A stretch of DNA of 64,000 nucleotides from Thermohalobaculum sp039805905 (lineage in GTDB: Bacteria > Pseudomonadota > Alphaproteobacteria > Rhodobacterales > Rhodobacteraceae). Below are positions 32,947 through 41,990 of this stretch, piece after piece. A program made the position numbers and the translations under genes. Below the pieces are notes generated by a model that saw only the letters and a list, made by a program, of their open reading frames with translations, did no database searches and was not told the DNA's origin. The DNA lies in NCBI GenBank assembly GCA_039805905.1, contig JBDIVM010000002.1:124001-188000 (forward strand). The letters run 5' to 3'. The first letter of the stretch is position 1; every line of letters starts with the position of its first letter.

Positions 32947-33726
32947 TCAGGCGCCGTCCGGCAGCGGACAGGCCTCGAGCGAGGACGCCAGCCCCGACAT
33001 CAGCGCCCGCAGGTCCGAGCCCACCGCCACAAGGTCGGCGCCCTCGCCGATCAGCATCGCCGGCTCGCCTCCGGGCCAGGGGAAGGCGCCGGCGAGCTTT
33101 CCCGCCGCATGGGCGACCCGGATCGTCTCGCGGCAGGCCGCCATGATCTTTGCGCTGTCCTTCACCGGGTCGAGCCCGCGGTCGAGCGAGAAGTCCGAGG
33201 GGCCGAAGAACAGCATGTCCACCCCCTCGACTGCCGCGATCTCGGGTGCCGCGGCCAGACCCTTCGCCGTCTCGATCTGCAGGGCGAGGATGCCGCGGTC
33301 GTTCCAGTCGCGCGCATAGGCCTTGTCCTGTCCGAAGCGCGCCGCGCGGCTGACCGCAGGCGCCAGGCCGCGGGTGCCGCGGGGCGGGGTCAGGAAACTG
33401 CGGGCGGCGGCGGTGGCCTCGTCCGCCGTCTCGACGAAGGGGATGATCACCCCGGCCGCGCCGGCGTCGAGCGCGTGCTTGACCCGGCCGGCACCGGCGT
33501 CACCGAGGCGGACCAGAGCCGGAGTGCCGGTGAGCTCGAGCGCCCGCAACATGTCCGCCGCCGTCTCCGGCCCGATCTGGCCGTGCTCGGTGTCGATGAC
33601 GCAGAGCTCCGGCCCCAGCCGCCCCGCCGCCTCGGCAATCATGGGCGAGGGGATATCGATCCAGAAGCAGCGCGCCGGGACACGGCCGGCCAGCGTCTTC
33701 AACTTGTCACGGGGGGTGGCGGTCAT
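32947..33726 (-). CDS. HpcH/HpaI-family aldolase
   Basis: A 259-residue class II (metal-dependent) aldolase of the HpcH/HpaI/citrate-lyase-like superfamily. Signatures are CVIDTEHGQIGPE, PALVRLGDAGAGRVKHALDAGAAGVIIPFVE, ALQIETAKGL and FFGPSDFSLDRG. These enzymes cleave 2-keto-3-deoxy or hydroxy-oxo acids, releasing pyruvate or an aldehyde; the true substrate cannot be read from sequence. The ATG at 33724-33726 begins MTATPRDKL. No catabolic partner gene is adjacent. Confidence 0.88.
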   Translation of the reverse strand: MTATPRDKLKTLAGRVPARCFWIDIPSPMIAEAAGRLGPELCVIDTEHGQIGPETAADMLRALELTGTPALVRLGDAGAGRVKHALDAGAAGVIIPFVETADEATAAARSFLTPPRGTRGLAPAVSRAARFGQDKAYARDWNDRGILALQIETAKGLAAAPEIAAVEGVDMLFFGPSDFSLDRGLDPVKDSAKIMAACRETIRVAHAAGKLAGAFPWPGGEPAMLIGEGADLVAVGSDLRALMSGLASSLEACPLPDGA

Positions 33727-33937
33727 GGCGGGTGGGTCCCTCTCGAAAGTCGTATCCGCTACCGGGCCGCGTTGATCGCGGCTCATGGCATTGCGACGTC
33801 ATCGCCCGACTTGATCGGGAGAGTCAGCCTTGGTTTCAATGTGTCGATTGTCTGGAGTCCCCGGCGCTGGGCGGGAATGGACACCGGTACGTGCCGACGC
33901 GCAACGGCATGGGAGCCTGCCTCGTTTGCCCGCATCA

Positions 33938-34486
33938 TCAGGCCTGCACGCCGGGCATTGGCTGGGTCTCGAGTTTGCCGAGGAAGTCAGACTTGCCCAG
34001 CGGCACACCGTTGTGGCGCAAAATCGCATAAGCAACGGTCAGGTGAAAGTAGAAGTCCGGCATCGTGACCGCCGCGGCATAGTCCGCCGCCGGCATGCCC
34101 CGGTTGCGGTCGAAGAACAACGGCACGATGCGCTCGGCCCGGTCCGCCACCTGTCGCGGATCGATCGCCTCGAGATAGGCAACGGTGGCATCGATGCTGG
34201 CCAGAATTTCCGTCAGCGTGGTTTCGTCGTAGCCAACGCGCGGCGCCGGATCGGCAGAGAAATGCTGGGCAAAATCCGCCGGAATGTAACACGCATACTG
34301 CAGCTGCTGCAGCAGATTGAACATGTCAGGGTACAGGCTGGCCGCCAGCAGCGACGCAATGTCGAGATTGTTTTTCGCGGCATGATCCTTGGCCTTGACC
34401 AGCACGTCACGCATGTTCCGCAGCGATGTCCTGATGGCTGCAATCGTCAGTCGATGGAGGCAGTTGGTCCGATCGGTGTCAGGCAT
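33938..34486 (-). CDS. DUF1993 family protein
   Basis: A 182-residue helical protein of DUF1993, a family related in fold to DinB/YfiT helix bundles. Recognisable stretches are MFNLLQQLQYACYIPADF, ETTLTEILASIDATVAYL and MPDFYFHLTVAYAILRHNGVPLGKSDFLG, the last being the most conserved C-terminal motif. Function unknown. The ATG at 34484-34486 (MPDTDRTN) was chosen over a longer frame. About 200 bp of gene-free DNA lie on each side. Confidence 0.85.
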   Translation of the reverse strand: MPDTDRTNCLHRLTIAAIRTSLRNMRDVLVKAKDHAAKNNLDIASLLAASLYPDMFNLLQQLQYACYIPADFAQHFSADPAPRVGYDETTLTEILASIDATVAYLEAIDPRQVADRAERIVPLFFDRNRGMPAADYAAAVTMPDFYFHLTVAYAILRHNGVPLGKSDFLGKLETQPMPGVQA

Positions 34487-34684
34487 GCTGTCCCCCCACT
34501 CACTCCAAGGCCAGTTTCGGATCTGGCACAAATCGCTGATCGACCCATCCGACGCCCGCGGTGCCCCCAGGATTGCGGACAGGGGACGGGCGCCAGCTTG
34601 GCGATCGGGGCCATGGCCGCGGATGGGCGGCGGGAAGCGGCGGCCATGGCGGTTGGTTCCGATCTTGGCCGAGATGCAGGACCC

Positions 34685-35431
34685 TCACGACGCCAGTCGC
34701 TCCATCACCTCGTCCGACATCTCGAAATTGCCCGTCACGCTCTGCACGTCGTCGTCGTCCTCGAGCGCGGCGATCAGCTTCATCAGCGTTGCGCCGACAT
34801 TCTCGTCGATCGGCGTCAGGGTGGTCGGCTTCCAGACCAGCCGCGTCGACTCCGCCTCGCCCAGGCTCGCCTCGAGCGCAGTCGAGACTTCCGAGAGGTC
34901 CGAGGCCGCGCACCAGATCACATGGCCTTCCTCGTCCGACTCCACGTCCTCGGCGCCGGCCTCGATCGCCGCCATCAGCACCGTCTCGGCATCGCCCGCC
35001 TCGGGCAGGTAAACGACCTGGCCCTTGCGCCGGAACATGAACGAGACGGCGCCGGTCTCGGCCAGGTTGCCGCCATGCTTGCCGAACAGCGAGCGCACGT
35101 TCGAGGCGGTCCGGTTGCGGTTGTCGGTCAGCGCCTCGACGATCACGGCGACGCCGCCCGGACCGTAGCCCTCGTAGCGGATCTCCTCATAGCTCTCCGC
35201 GTCGCCACCCTGCGACTTCCGGATCGCCCGGTCGATCACGTCCTTCGACATCGAGTTCGCCTTCGCCTCCTTGACGGCGAGGCGCAGGCGGGGGTTCTTG
35301 TCCGGGTCGGGGTCGCCCATCTTGGCGGCGACGGTGATTTCCTTCGCCAGCTTCGAGAACAGCTTCGAGCGGGCGGCATCCTGGCGTCCCTTGCGATGCT
35401 GGATGTTGGCCCATTTGGAATGGCCGGCCAT
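34685..35431 (-). CDS. YebC/TACO1-family regulator
   Basis: A 248-residue YebC/PmpR family protein. It begins with the near-invariant MAGHSKWANIQHRKGRQD and has KNPRLRLAVKEAKANSMSKD, RYEGYGPGGVAVIVEALTDN and RTASNVRSLFGKHGGNL. Family members have been described as DNA-binding regulators and, more recently, as factors that relieve ribosome stalling at polyproline. Full length and intact. Confidence 0.95.
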   Translation of the reverse strand: MAGHSKWANIQHRKGRQDAARSKLFSKLAKEITVAAKMGDPDPDKNPRLRLAVKEAKANSMSKDVIDRAIRKSQGGDAESYEEIRYEGYGPGGVAVIVEALTDNRNRTASNVRSLFGKHGGNLAETGAVSFMFRRKGQVVYLPEAGDAETVLMAAIEAGAEDVESDEEGHVIWCAASDLSEVSTALEASLGEAESTRLVWKPTTLTPIDENVGATLMKLIAALEDDDDVQSVTGNFEMSDEVMERLAS

Positions 35432-35526
35432 GTTCGTCTCCCGCGCTGATCCGGAATCCGGCCGGGTTATAGGCGAGCGCGCATCGGGCTTTCAAGCGGG
35501 GAAGCGATGTCCATGCGGCCGGCGGC

Positions 35527-35865
35527 TCACTCCGGCATCTCCGCGGTGATCCTGATCGAGGAATACCAGGCGGCGACGTCGGCGATGTCCTCGTCGGTCA
35601 GATCCTTCGCGATCACGCTCATCATCTCGTGGATCCGCTTGCCCGAGCGGAACGCCTTGAGCTGGGTCTCGAGATAGATCTGGCTCTCGCCGGCGAGATG
35701 CGGCGCGATCGGGATCTTCGCGATGCCGTCGAGGCCGTGGCAGGTCTTGCATTTCGCGGCCTTCACCTTGCCCGCGGCAGCATCGCCCGCAAGCGCCGGC
35801 TGGGCCGAGGCGAGGGCGAACGCCGCCGGGGCCAGAGCGGCCAGGAGGACAGATGTCAGGCGCAT
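35527..35865 (-). CDS. Periplasmic class I cytochrome c
   Basis: A 112-residue monohaem cytochrome with a signal peptide (about 1-26). The haem motif CKTCH begins about Cys39, and a distal Met is available in HEMMSVIAK. The C-terminal helix DLTDEDIADVAAWYSSI is typical of cytochromes that serve periplasmic dehydrogenases. It lies 71 bp downstream of the PQQ-type sugar dehydrogenase on the same strand and is its likely electron acceptor. Confidence 0.9.
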   Translation of the reverse strand: MRLTSVLLAALAPAAFALASAQPALAGDAAAGKVKAAKCKTCHGLDGIAKIPIAPHLAGESQIYLETQLKAFRSGKRIHEMMSVIAKDLTDEDIADVAAWYSSIRITAEMPE

Positions 35866-35936
35866 TCCGGGCTCCGGAAAGGGCGGGCGCTGCCCCTCCC
35901 GGATTCGCGGGAGGGGCGCTGTCGATCGGTCGCGGC

Positions 35937-37178
35937 CTACTTGCTGTAGGAGATGCGGTAGATCGCACCCGCCAGATCGTCCGAGACCAGGATCGAGCCG
36001 TCGCGCAGCTGCGTCACGTCGACCGGCCGGCCGAGATACTCGCCGTTCTCGTCGAGCCAGCCCTCGGCGAAGACCTCGGTCCCGCCGGCCGAGCCGTCCT
36101 CGTTGACCGGCGTGAACATCACCCGCGCGCCGATCGGCGGCGTGCGGTTCCACGATCCGTGCTGGGCCGAGAAGATTCCGCCCTGATACTTCTTGGGGAA
36201 CGCCTTGCCGGTGTAGAACATCATGCCGAGATCGGCACCATGGGCATCGGTCTCGACCTCCGGCATGGTGATGCCCTCGGGCGGGGTCTCGTTCGCGTAT
36301 TCGTTGGTCCTGACGGAGCCGCCGCCATACCACGGATGACCGAAATGCTGGCCAGGCCCGGTGGCGCGGTTGATCTCGCCCGGCGGGATCAGGTTGCCCA
36401 TGCCGTCGACCTGGTTGTCGGTGAACCACAGTTCGCCATTGGCCGGGTTGAAATCCATGCCCACCGAGTTGCGCACACCCACCGCATAAGGCTCGCGGCC
36501 GGACCCGTCGGTGTTCATGCGGACGATGCCGCCCATGCCCAGTTCGCGGTACATCTCGACCTTCTCGGGCGGTGAGACATTGAAGGGCTGGCCGAGCGTG
36601 ATGTAGAGCTTGCCGTCCGGCCCGATGTCGCAGACCCGGGCGGTGTGATTGTAGCTCTCCTCGTCGGGCGGGATCAGCTCGCCCTGCGGCACCACGTTGA
36701 ACGCCGCGACGTCCGGGCTCTCGTAGAAGAATTCGGCGGCCGGATAGACCAGCACCCGGTTCTGCTCGGCGATGTAGAGGAACCCGTCGGGCGAGAAGCA
36801 CGGGCCGTTCGGGATCGCCATCTGCAGCGAGGGCGCGAAATCCTTCACCTCGTCGGCGACGCGGTCCTTGTCGCGGTCGGTGACGGCCCAGACCTTGGTC
36901 TTGCGGGTGCCGACGAAGGTCACGATGCCCTGCGGACCCACCGCCATGTGGCGGGCATCCGGGACGATGGCATAGAGATCGATCCTGAACCCGTCCGGCA
37001 GCTTGATCCGCTTCAGGTTCTCGCGGATCGCGTCGGCGTTGGGGCCGGTCTGGTCGATCACCGTGAACTCGGTGACGCCTGTCGTCTTGAAGGCGCTGAG
37101 TTTCTCCAGGTTGCCGGCAGCGTCGGCGGTTCCGCCGACTGCCACCGCAAGAACCATGCCCAGGGCAGTTCTGTTCAT
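35937..37178 (-). CDS. PQQ-dependent sugar dehydrogenase-like (sorbosone dehydrogenase family)
   Basis: A 413-residue exported beta-propeller of the soluble aldose sugar / L-sorbosone dehydrogenase family. After the signal peptide come propeller segments such as LPDGFRIDLYAIVPDARHMAVGP, GELWFTDNQVDGMG, HFGHPWYGGGSVRTNEY and SAQHGSWNRTPPIGARV. The His and Arg residues in these loops match PQQ and Ca contacts in the family. The substrate is unknown; no PQQ synthesis genes are in the window. The ATG at 37176-37178 begins the signal peptide, preceded by GGGAG. The cytochrome c downstream is the probable acceptor. Confidence 0.87.
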   Translation of the reverse strand: MNRTALGMVLAVAVGGTADAAGNLEKLSAFKTTGVTEFTVIDQTGPNADAIRENLKRIKLPDGFRIDLYAIVPDARHMAVGPQGIVTFVGTRKTKVWAVTDRDKDRVADEVKDFAPSLQMAIPNGPCFSPDGFLYIAEQNRVLVYPAAEFFYESPDVAAFNVVPQGELIPPDEESYNHTARVCDIGPDGKLYITLGQPFNVSPPEKVEMYRELGMGGIVRMNTDGSGREPYAVGVRNSVGMDFNPANGELWFTDNQVDGMGNLIPPGEINRATGPGQHFGHPWYGGGSVRTNEYANETPPEGITMPEVETDAHGADLGMMFYTGKAFPKKYQGGIFSAQHGSWNRTPPIGARVMFTPVNEDGSAGGTEVFAEGWLDENGEYLGRPVDVTQLRDGSILVSDDLAGAIYRISYSK

Positions 37179-37312
37179 TCCGTTTTCTCCCGTGGAATCG
37201 AGGGCAGCATCTCGTTGCCGCCGGCAGCGTATTGGGAACCCGAGGGCTTGTGAAACGGAAAATCGCTGAACTGGTAAGTATTCCTGTCCGCAGCGTGGAA
37301 TTCGGAAGGCGT

Positions 37313-39097
37313 TCAGAAACTCCAGAACAGCGGGATCAGCAACGCAGAGAGAACTGCGGTGATGACGTTCAGCGGGATGCCGAGCCGCATGTAGTCGGTG
37401 AACCTGTAACCGCCGGGGATGAAAACGAGCGTGTTGGTCTGGTATCCGATCGGGGTGGCGAAGCTGCATGACGCGGCGAGCATCACCGCAACCACGAGAG
37501 GCCGTGGGTCAATCCCGAGTTCGCCCCCGAGGGAAATGGCGACAGGGGCGACGACCACAGCCACTGCATTGTTCGTAACCACCTCTGTCAGCAGCGAGGC
37601 CAACACGAAGACCAGCAGAAGCACGAGGCGGGGCGGCAGCTCCGCGAGCAGCGGCGCGATGGCATCGACAATCAGGGCGACTGCGCCAGTAAGGTCCATG
37701 GCGCGGCCGACCGCGAGCATAGCGAGGATCAGCGACAGGATGCGCAGCTCGACCATCGCAAAGGCCTCCTCGGCGTCGATGCAGCGGCCGAACAGCGCCA
37801 GGGCGACACCGATCACCGCAAGTCCAGCAATGGGCATCAGCCCGAGAGTGCTTCCGGCTACCACCATCGCCAAGATCATGAGCACCAGCGGAGCTCGATT
37901 GCGGCGATATGGCCGCTCCGAGGGCTGGATCAGCTCGGCGAGACCCTGCTCCTCGGCGAGGCGGTGAATGTCCTCGGGCGCGCCCTCGATCAGCAGCGTG
38001 TCGCCGATCTGGATGCGCACGTTGTCCAGGCTGGCGCCCACCCGTTCGTCCCTGCGGTGAACGGCCAGCGGGTATACTCCATATCTGCGGCGGAGACGGA
38101 GATCCCCGAGCAAGCGGCCAATCATGTGGCAGCCGGGGGTGATCAGCGCCTCGACCGTGACGGTGCTTTTCTGCCCTACCGGGTCGATCTGGCCGGTCAT
38201 CGACATTTCCGGGTTCTCGCGCAGTGACAGCAGCTCGCCGACCGCAGAGCGGATCACGACCCGGTCGCCCGCCTCGATCGTCACGTCAGCCATCCGGCGC
38301 CGCAGCGAGAGGTCGCCGCGGATGACATCGATCACCGTCACCCCGTCCCGGACGAACTGCGGAACCTCGTTGATATGGCGGCCGATCAGGCTCGATCCCA
38401 CCGGGATCACCACCTCAGTAAAGTATATCATCTTCCGCCGGCCGGCCAGGAACTCGACCATCGAGCGCCGCACTGGCAGAAGACGCGGCGCCGCGAAGCT
38501 GATAAAGGTCATGGAGACCGCGAGAATGATGATTGCCGCCGGGGTGACCTCGAATAGCGAGAAGGGGGCCAGACCCCTTTCCCGCGCCACGCCGTCAATC
38601 AGCAGATTGGTCGAGGTGCCGATCAGGGTGCACATCCCGCCCAGGATCGCCGTGTAGGAAAGCGGAATCAGCAGCTTCGATGCCGGCAGATGCAGCGTCT
38701 TGGCGATCCGTATCGCCACGGGCATCATCATCACGACGATCGGCGTGTTGTTGAGGAACGCGGAGGCGAGCGCGGTGAAGGCGGCGAGCCCAGCGATCAC
38801 CCGGCGCGGCCCGCGTTCGATGCCGGCGGACAGGAAGCGGACCAGGGCATCGAGCGCACCGGTGCGGATCAGGGCGCCCGAGAGAATGAACATTGCCCCG
38901 ATGGTGATCGGGGCGGGGTTCGCAAACACCGCGAGCAGGCCGTCGACCGGCAGTACACCGGTCGCCATCAAAAGGGCGGCGCCGCAGATCGCGACGACCT
39001 CTGGCGGGTAAAGCTCGAGTATGAACACCACGAACATTGCCAGCACGACAGCGAGCGTGAAAACGGCCGGCCAGAGTTCCGGGGCGAGGAGTGGCAT
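37313..39097 (-). CDS. SLC13-type anion permease with TrkA-C (RCK_C) domains
   Basis: A 594-residue inner-membrane carrier of the DASS/ArsB-NhaD-like group. Transmembrane helices flank two central soluble TrkA-C domains (about 205-400: VVIPVGSSLIGRHINEV..., GDRVVIRSA, IQIGDTLLIEGAPEDI). The helical-hairpin signatures FLNNTPIVVMMMPV and GTSTNLL in the first half, with LTEVVTNNAVAVVVAPVAI and TPIGYQTNTLV in the second, mark the two substrate and Na sites. Sulfate or dicarboxylates are likely substrates, undetermined here. The second ATG (39095-39097) has the better spaced GGGA; ATG 39101-39103 is the alternative. Confidence 0.9.
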   Translation of the reverse strand: MPLLAPELWPAVFTLAVVLAMFVVFILELYPPEVVAICGAALLMATGVLPVDGLLAVFANPAPITIGAMFILSGALIRTGALDALVRFLSAGIERGPRRVIAGLAAFTALASAFLNNTPIVVMMMPVAIRIAKTLHLPASKLLIPLSYTAILGGMCTLIGTSTNLLIDGVARERGLAPFSLFEVTPAAIIILAVSMTFISFAAPRLLPVRRSMVEFLAGRRKMIYFTEVVIPVGSSLIGRHINEVPQFVRDGVTVIDVIRGDLSLRRRMADVTIEAGDRVVIRSAVGELLSLRENPEMSMTGQIDPVGQKSTVTVEALITPGCHMIGRLLGDLRLRRRYGVYPLAVHRRDERVGASLDNVRIQIGDTLLIEGAPEDIHRLAEEQGLAELIQPSERPYRRNRAPLVLMILAMVVAGSTLGLMPIAGLAVIGVALALFGRCIDAEEAFAMVELRILSLILAMLAVGRAMDLTGAVALIVDAIAPLLAELPPRLVLLLVFVLASLLTEVVTNNAVAVVVAPVAISLGGELGIDPRPLVVAVMLAASCSFATPIGYQTNTLVFIPGGYRFTDYMRLGIPLNVITAVLSALLIPLFWSF

Positions 39098-39270
39098 GGT
39101 CATATGTCCCGTGCTTGTCCCCGGGCGGCGGAGTGCCATTCGATGGTCGCAGTTTCCTGCGAACGGCGCAATTCCGGCCGGCGCGGGCGCGACCCTCTGT
39201 GCCGTCTGGATTGCCGTCCGCTCCGCTGAGATCTATACTTTGAGCACCAGATACGAAAGGATTTTTGGTC

Positions 39271-40077
39271 GTGTACAGGACATTTGGTCGCTCTTGTCTG
39301 GTTTTGGCCGTTCTTCTTCTTGTCGCAACCGCGCCCCGATTGGCATTGGCAGACGCGCGCAACGGTGCGATTCTTGCCGAAGCCTGCGCCGCCTGCCACG
39401 GATCCGCGGGCGTTTCGGTGAGTTCCGACATCCCGAACCTGGCGGCGCAGAAGGATGCCTATGTTGCTGCTCAGCTGAAGGCCTTTCGCGACGGCAAGCG
39501 GTCGGACGCGCTGATGAACGCGGTTGCCGCCGGCCTGACCGATGCCGACATCGCCGATCTGGCGGCGCATTTTGCCTCTCTGCCCGGGGCGGCACCGGGA
39601 GACACGGGCCCGGCGGCGGCCGGGCTCGATGGCAGCAAGCTGCGCTTCCCGTCGACCTTCGCGCAGAGCTACACGATGTATCACAAGATCGACTTTCCGG
39701 AAAAGAAGCAGGTCCGCCACTACTGGGCCGATGCGGGCGCCGTGGAAGCTGCCAGGGCAGGGATGCCGATCCCGTCGGGCAGCACCATCCTGGTCGAGGT
39801 CTACGATGCGAAGCTTGGCGCCGACGGCCAGCCCGTCACCGGCACCGACGGCCATTTCGAGGCCGGCGAGCGCGTCTTCTATACGGCGATGCAGAAGCTG
39901 CTGCGCGGCGGCAACGGCGTGCCGGAACTCTACGCCAATGGCGACTGGCGCTATGCGGTGTTCGAGGCCAATGGCAGCCGCCGGCCTACCAACGAGGCAA
40001 AGTGCCTTGCCTGCCACAAGCCGCAGGCAGATAGCGACTACCTGTTCACCGCCGGGCAGCTTGCCAAGGCGAACTGA
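39271..40077 (+). CDS. Fusion of cytochrome c and cytochrome P460-like domains
   Basis: A 268-residue periplasmic dihaem protein. Signal peptide at about 1-28, then a class I cytochrome c domain with CAACH (about 40-44) and the typical AAQLKAFRDGKRSDALM helix. The second half matches the cytochrome P460 family: FAQSYTMYHKIDFPEKKQVRHYW, then a C-terminal CLACHKPQADSDYLFT haem-binding end. P460 proteins oxidise hydroxylamine or NO, or detoxify them; P460 function requires a Lys or other crosslink that I cannot confirm. Start GTG 39271 has AAGGA nine bases upstream. Confidence 0.85.
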   Translation: MYRTFGRSCLVLAVLLLVATAPRLALADARNGAILAEACAACHGSAGVSVSSDIPNLAAQKDAYVAAQLKAFRDGKRSDALMNAVAAGLTDADIADLAAHFASLPGAAPGDTGPAAAGLDGSKLRFPSTFAQSYTMYHKIDFPEKKQVRHYWADAGAVEAARAGMPIPSGSTILVEVYDAKLGADGQPVTGTDGHFEAGERVFYTAMQKLLRGGNGVPELYANGDWRYAVFEANGSRRPTNEAKCLACHKPQADSDYLFTAGQLAKAN

Positions 40078-40122
40078 CCGGAGCCGATCCCGCGAAGGAC
40101 GGGGCGTGGCGCCCCCTTCCCG

Positions 40123-40521
40123 TCAGGAGATGACGCTCTCGATCTCGGAGGTGTCGATGCCGAGCCGCTCCAGCCCGTCTTCGAGATAGTCGCCGAGCAG
40201 CGGCGAACCGAGCAGGTAGCGCGCGGTACCCTTGCCCTGCTGGCGGCGGGCGTCGTTCACGAGGCCGGGGAAATCCTTTGCATCGCCGTCATCGCGGCCG
40301 AGCCAGAAGATCGCCACGAGCTCGGCCTTCTGCTGATCGTTCAGGTCCTCGATCCAGTTCGTCAGCTCGTCGATCGTGGGATCGTCGGTGCGGTCCTCGA
40401 GCACGCTCATCGGGTCGTCATCGTCGCTGCGCGGCTCGTCGCTGGTGTCCACGTCCTTCACGTCGAACTCCCGCGCCTTCAGGATGATCCACGCCAAGGT
40501 CGGCAGGGGAATCGTCAGCAT
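40123..40521 (-). CDS. DUF3775 family protein
   Basis: A 132-residue acidic cytoplasmic protein of DUF3775. Recognisable are the N-terminal IPLPTLAWIILKAREFDVKD, an acidic linker, and the conserved LNDQQKAELVAIFWLGRDDG followed by GTARYLLGSPLLGDYLEDGLE. Function is unknown. It is transcribed opposite to the small protein at 40.66 kb. Confidence 0.85.
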   Translation of the reverse strand: MLTIPLPTLAWIILKAREFDVKDVDTSDEPRSDDDDPMSVLEDRTDDPTIDELTNWIEDLNDQQKAELVAIFWLGRDDGDAKDFPGLVNDARRQQGKGTARYLLGSPLLGDYLEDGLERLGIDTSEIESVIS

Positions 40522-40662
40522 GCTCGGCCTCCCGCAGTTCGCAATGGTGCGATTGAACGGCCGGAGGCATCACGGCGCTTTGATCTGGCGCAAGACGCTT
40601 CCAAGCCGGCGGAGGTCGCTGCGACGCTGGCAAGCCCGGGGGCGCCGCGGCATTCTGCGGCC

Positions 40663-40938
40663 ATGCGCGGCATTGGCAAGCACCCCTGCGACCCGCGGGA
40701 CCTGATCCACGAGGCCTTCCGGATCGACGGTATCGGCCCGGAGGAATGCCGGGCGATCTTCTTCGACTGGGCGATGGGGCTCGAGCGCAGCATCGACGTG
40801 GTCGCGGCGGCGCGGACGCTGCACACCGAGTTCGGCGCCCGGCATCCGGACCACCCGATGACGGCGCTGCTGGCCGAGGCCGCGACCGGTCTGACGCGCG
40901 CACGCGGCCGCAGCGGGCGGCGGCGTCAGCGCAGCTAG
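40663..40938 (+). CDS. Conserved-looking small protein of unknown function
   Basis: I do not recognise a named family in this 91-residue protein. It looks real: a compact alpha-helical sequence (DPRDLIHEAFRIDGIGPEECRAIFFDW, then ERSIDVVAAARTLHTEFGARHP) with a short Arg-rich tail, normal codon use and no competing frame. Helices and the charge pattern suggest a cytoplasmic protein. Its stop codon overlaps the asparaginase stop codon by the 4 bp CTAG at 40935-40938. Confidence 0.68.
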   Translation: MRGIGKHPCDPRDLIHEAFRIDGIGPEECRAIFFDWAMGLERSIDVVAAARTLHTEFGARHPDHPMTALLAEAATGLTRARGRSGRRRQRS

Positions 40939-41990
40939 GCCTTGAGCTCCCCCGCAACCGGTGTCAGGAAGAACTGCTCCGTCGCCGCCCGGTCCCAGCC
41001 CTGCGCCGCACCGAGCGCCAGCGCCACATGCAGCTTCGCCTGGGCGGCTGCGGCGGTCATGTCGGCCACCGCCATCGCACCGCAGCCCGCCAGCCAGTGT
41101 CCGGCGCCATAGGTCGACGGATCGACCGGTCCGTGCGGCACCTGGGTGCCGGCCGCAATCAGCACGCCCGCGTCATGCGCCGCGCGCAGCACCGGCGCAA
41201 GCCGGGTGCGGCCCGGAAAGTTCCCGATTCCGTATCCGCTCAGATAGATCGCGCCGAGCCTGTCGCCCAGGGCATCGATGCAGCCGCGGACCGATCCGAG
41301 CAGCAGCTCGGGATCGCCAGGGCTCGGCGTCAGCGTGACGACCGCCCGGGCGCCGAGATGAGGTGCCAGCCGGTCGATCTGGGCGGCGAGGGCGGAGGGC
41401 GGCGCCGCAGGCAGCGCGGGGCAGGGCGCGGCGCCGTTCGGATACCCGAAGGCGCGGTCGTCGACGGTCGACATCTTCATCACCCGTGTGCCGCGCAGCG
41501 TGACGCCGCCGAAGGCCACCATCACCTCGCGCCGCCCGGTGGCAAAGGCGCCGAGCGCCGAACGCAGGTTGCCGAGCGCATCGGTGCCGGGCCGGATTCC
41601 CTCCCCGTCGAACAGCGGCCGCTGCGCCCCGGTCAGCACCACCGGCATGCCGAAGCGGGCCTCCGGCGTGCCGTCGGCGCCGTAGAGGATCAGCAGGAAA
41701 GCCAGCGCCGAGGCGGTCCAGGCCATGGTATCGGAGCCGTGCAGCAACAGCACCGCCTGCTCCTCCTCGGCGCCCAGCACTAGGCGCGCGAGGCGCAGCC
41801 AGCCCGCCGGCGTCATCTCGCTCGAATCGAGCGGCGGGTCCAGCCATTGCCAGTCCACCGTCAGCACGCCCGGCAGATGCGGGCCGACATGCCGCGCCCA
41901 CAGCACCTGGAACGCATCGACCGGCAGCGGCTCCAGCGGTTCGCCGGCGCAGCCGATGGTGCCGCCGGAATAGATCAGCGCGAGCCTCAT
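40935..41990 (-). CDS. Asparaginase family protein
   Basis: A 351-residue L-asparaginase-type amidohydrolase, hydrolysing asparagine (or a related amide) to the acid and ammonia. The first nucleophile Thr is in LIYSGGTIG, the second site in LLLHGSDTMAWTASALAF, and the Lys in VMKMSTVDD. No signal peptide, so it is likely cytoplasmic. The start at 41988-41990 overlaps the M20 peptidase stop by 4 bp (ATGA), so the two genes are coupled. Peptide degradation upstream and asparagine use downstream make sense together. Confidence 0.9.
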   Translation of the reverse strand: MRLALIYSGGTIGCAGEPLEPLPVDAFQVLWARHVGPHLPGVLTVDWQWLDPPLDSSEMTPAGWLRLARLVLGAEEEQAVLLLHGSDTMAWTASALAFLLILYGADGTPEARFGMPVVLTGAQRPLFDGEGIRPGTDALGNLRSALGAFATGRREVMVAFGGVTLRGTRVMKMSTVDDRAFGYPNGAAPCPALPAAPPSALAAQIDRLAPHLGARAVVTLTPSPGDPELLLGSVRGCIDALGDRLGAIYLSGYGIGNFPGRTRLAPVLRAAHDAGVLIAAGTQVPHGPVDPSTYGAGHWLAGCGAMAVADMTAAAAQAKLHVALALGAAQGWDRAATEQFFLTPVAGELKA

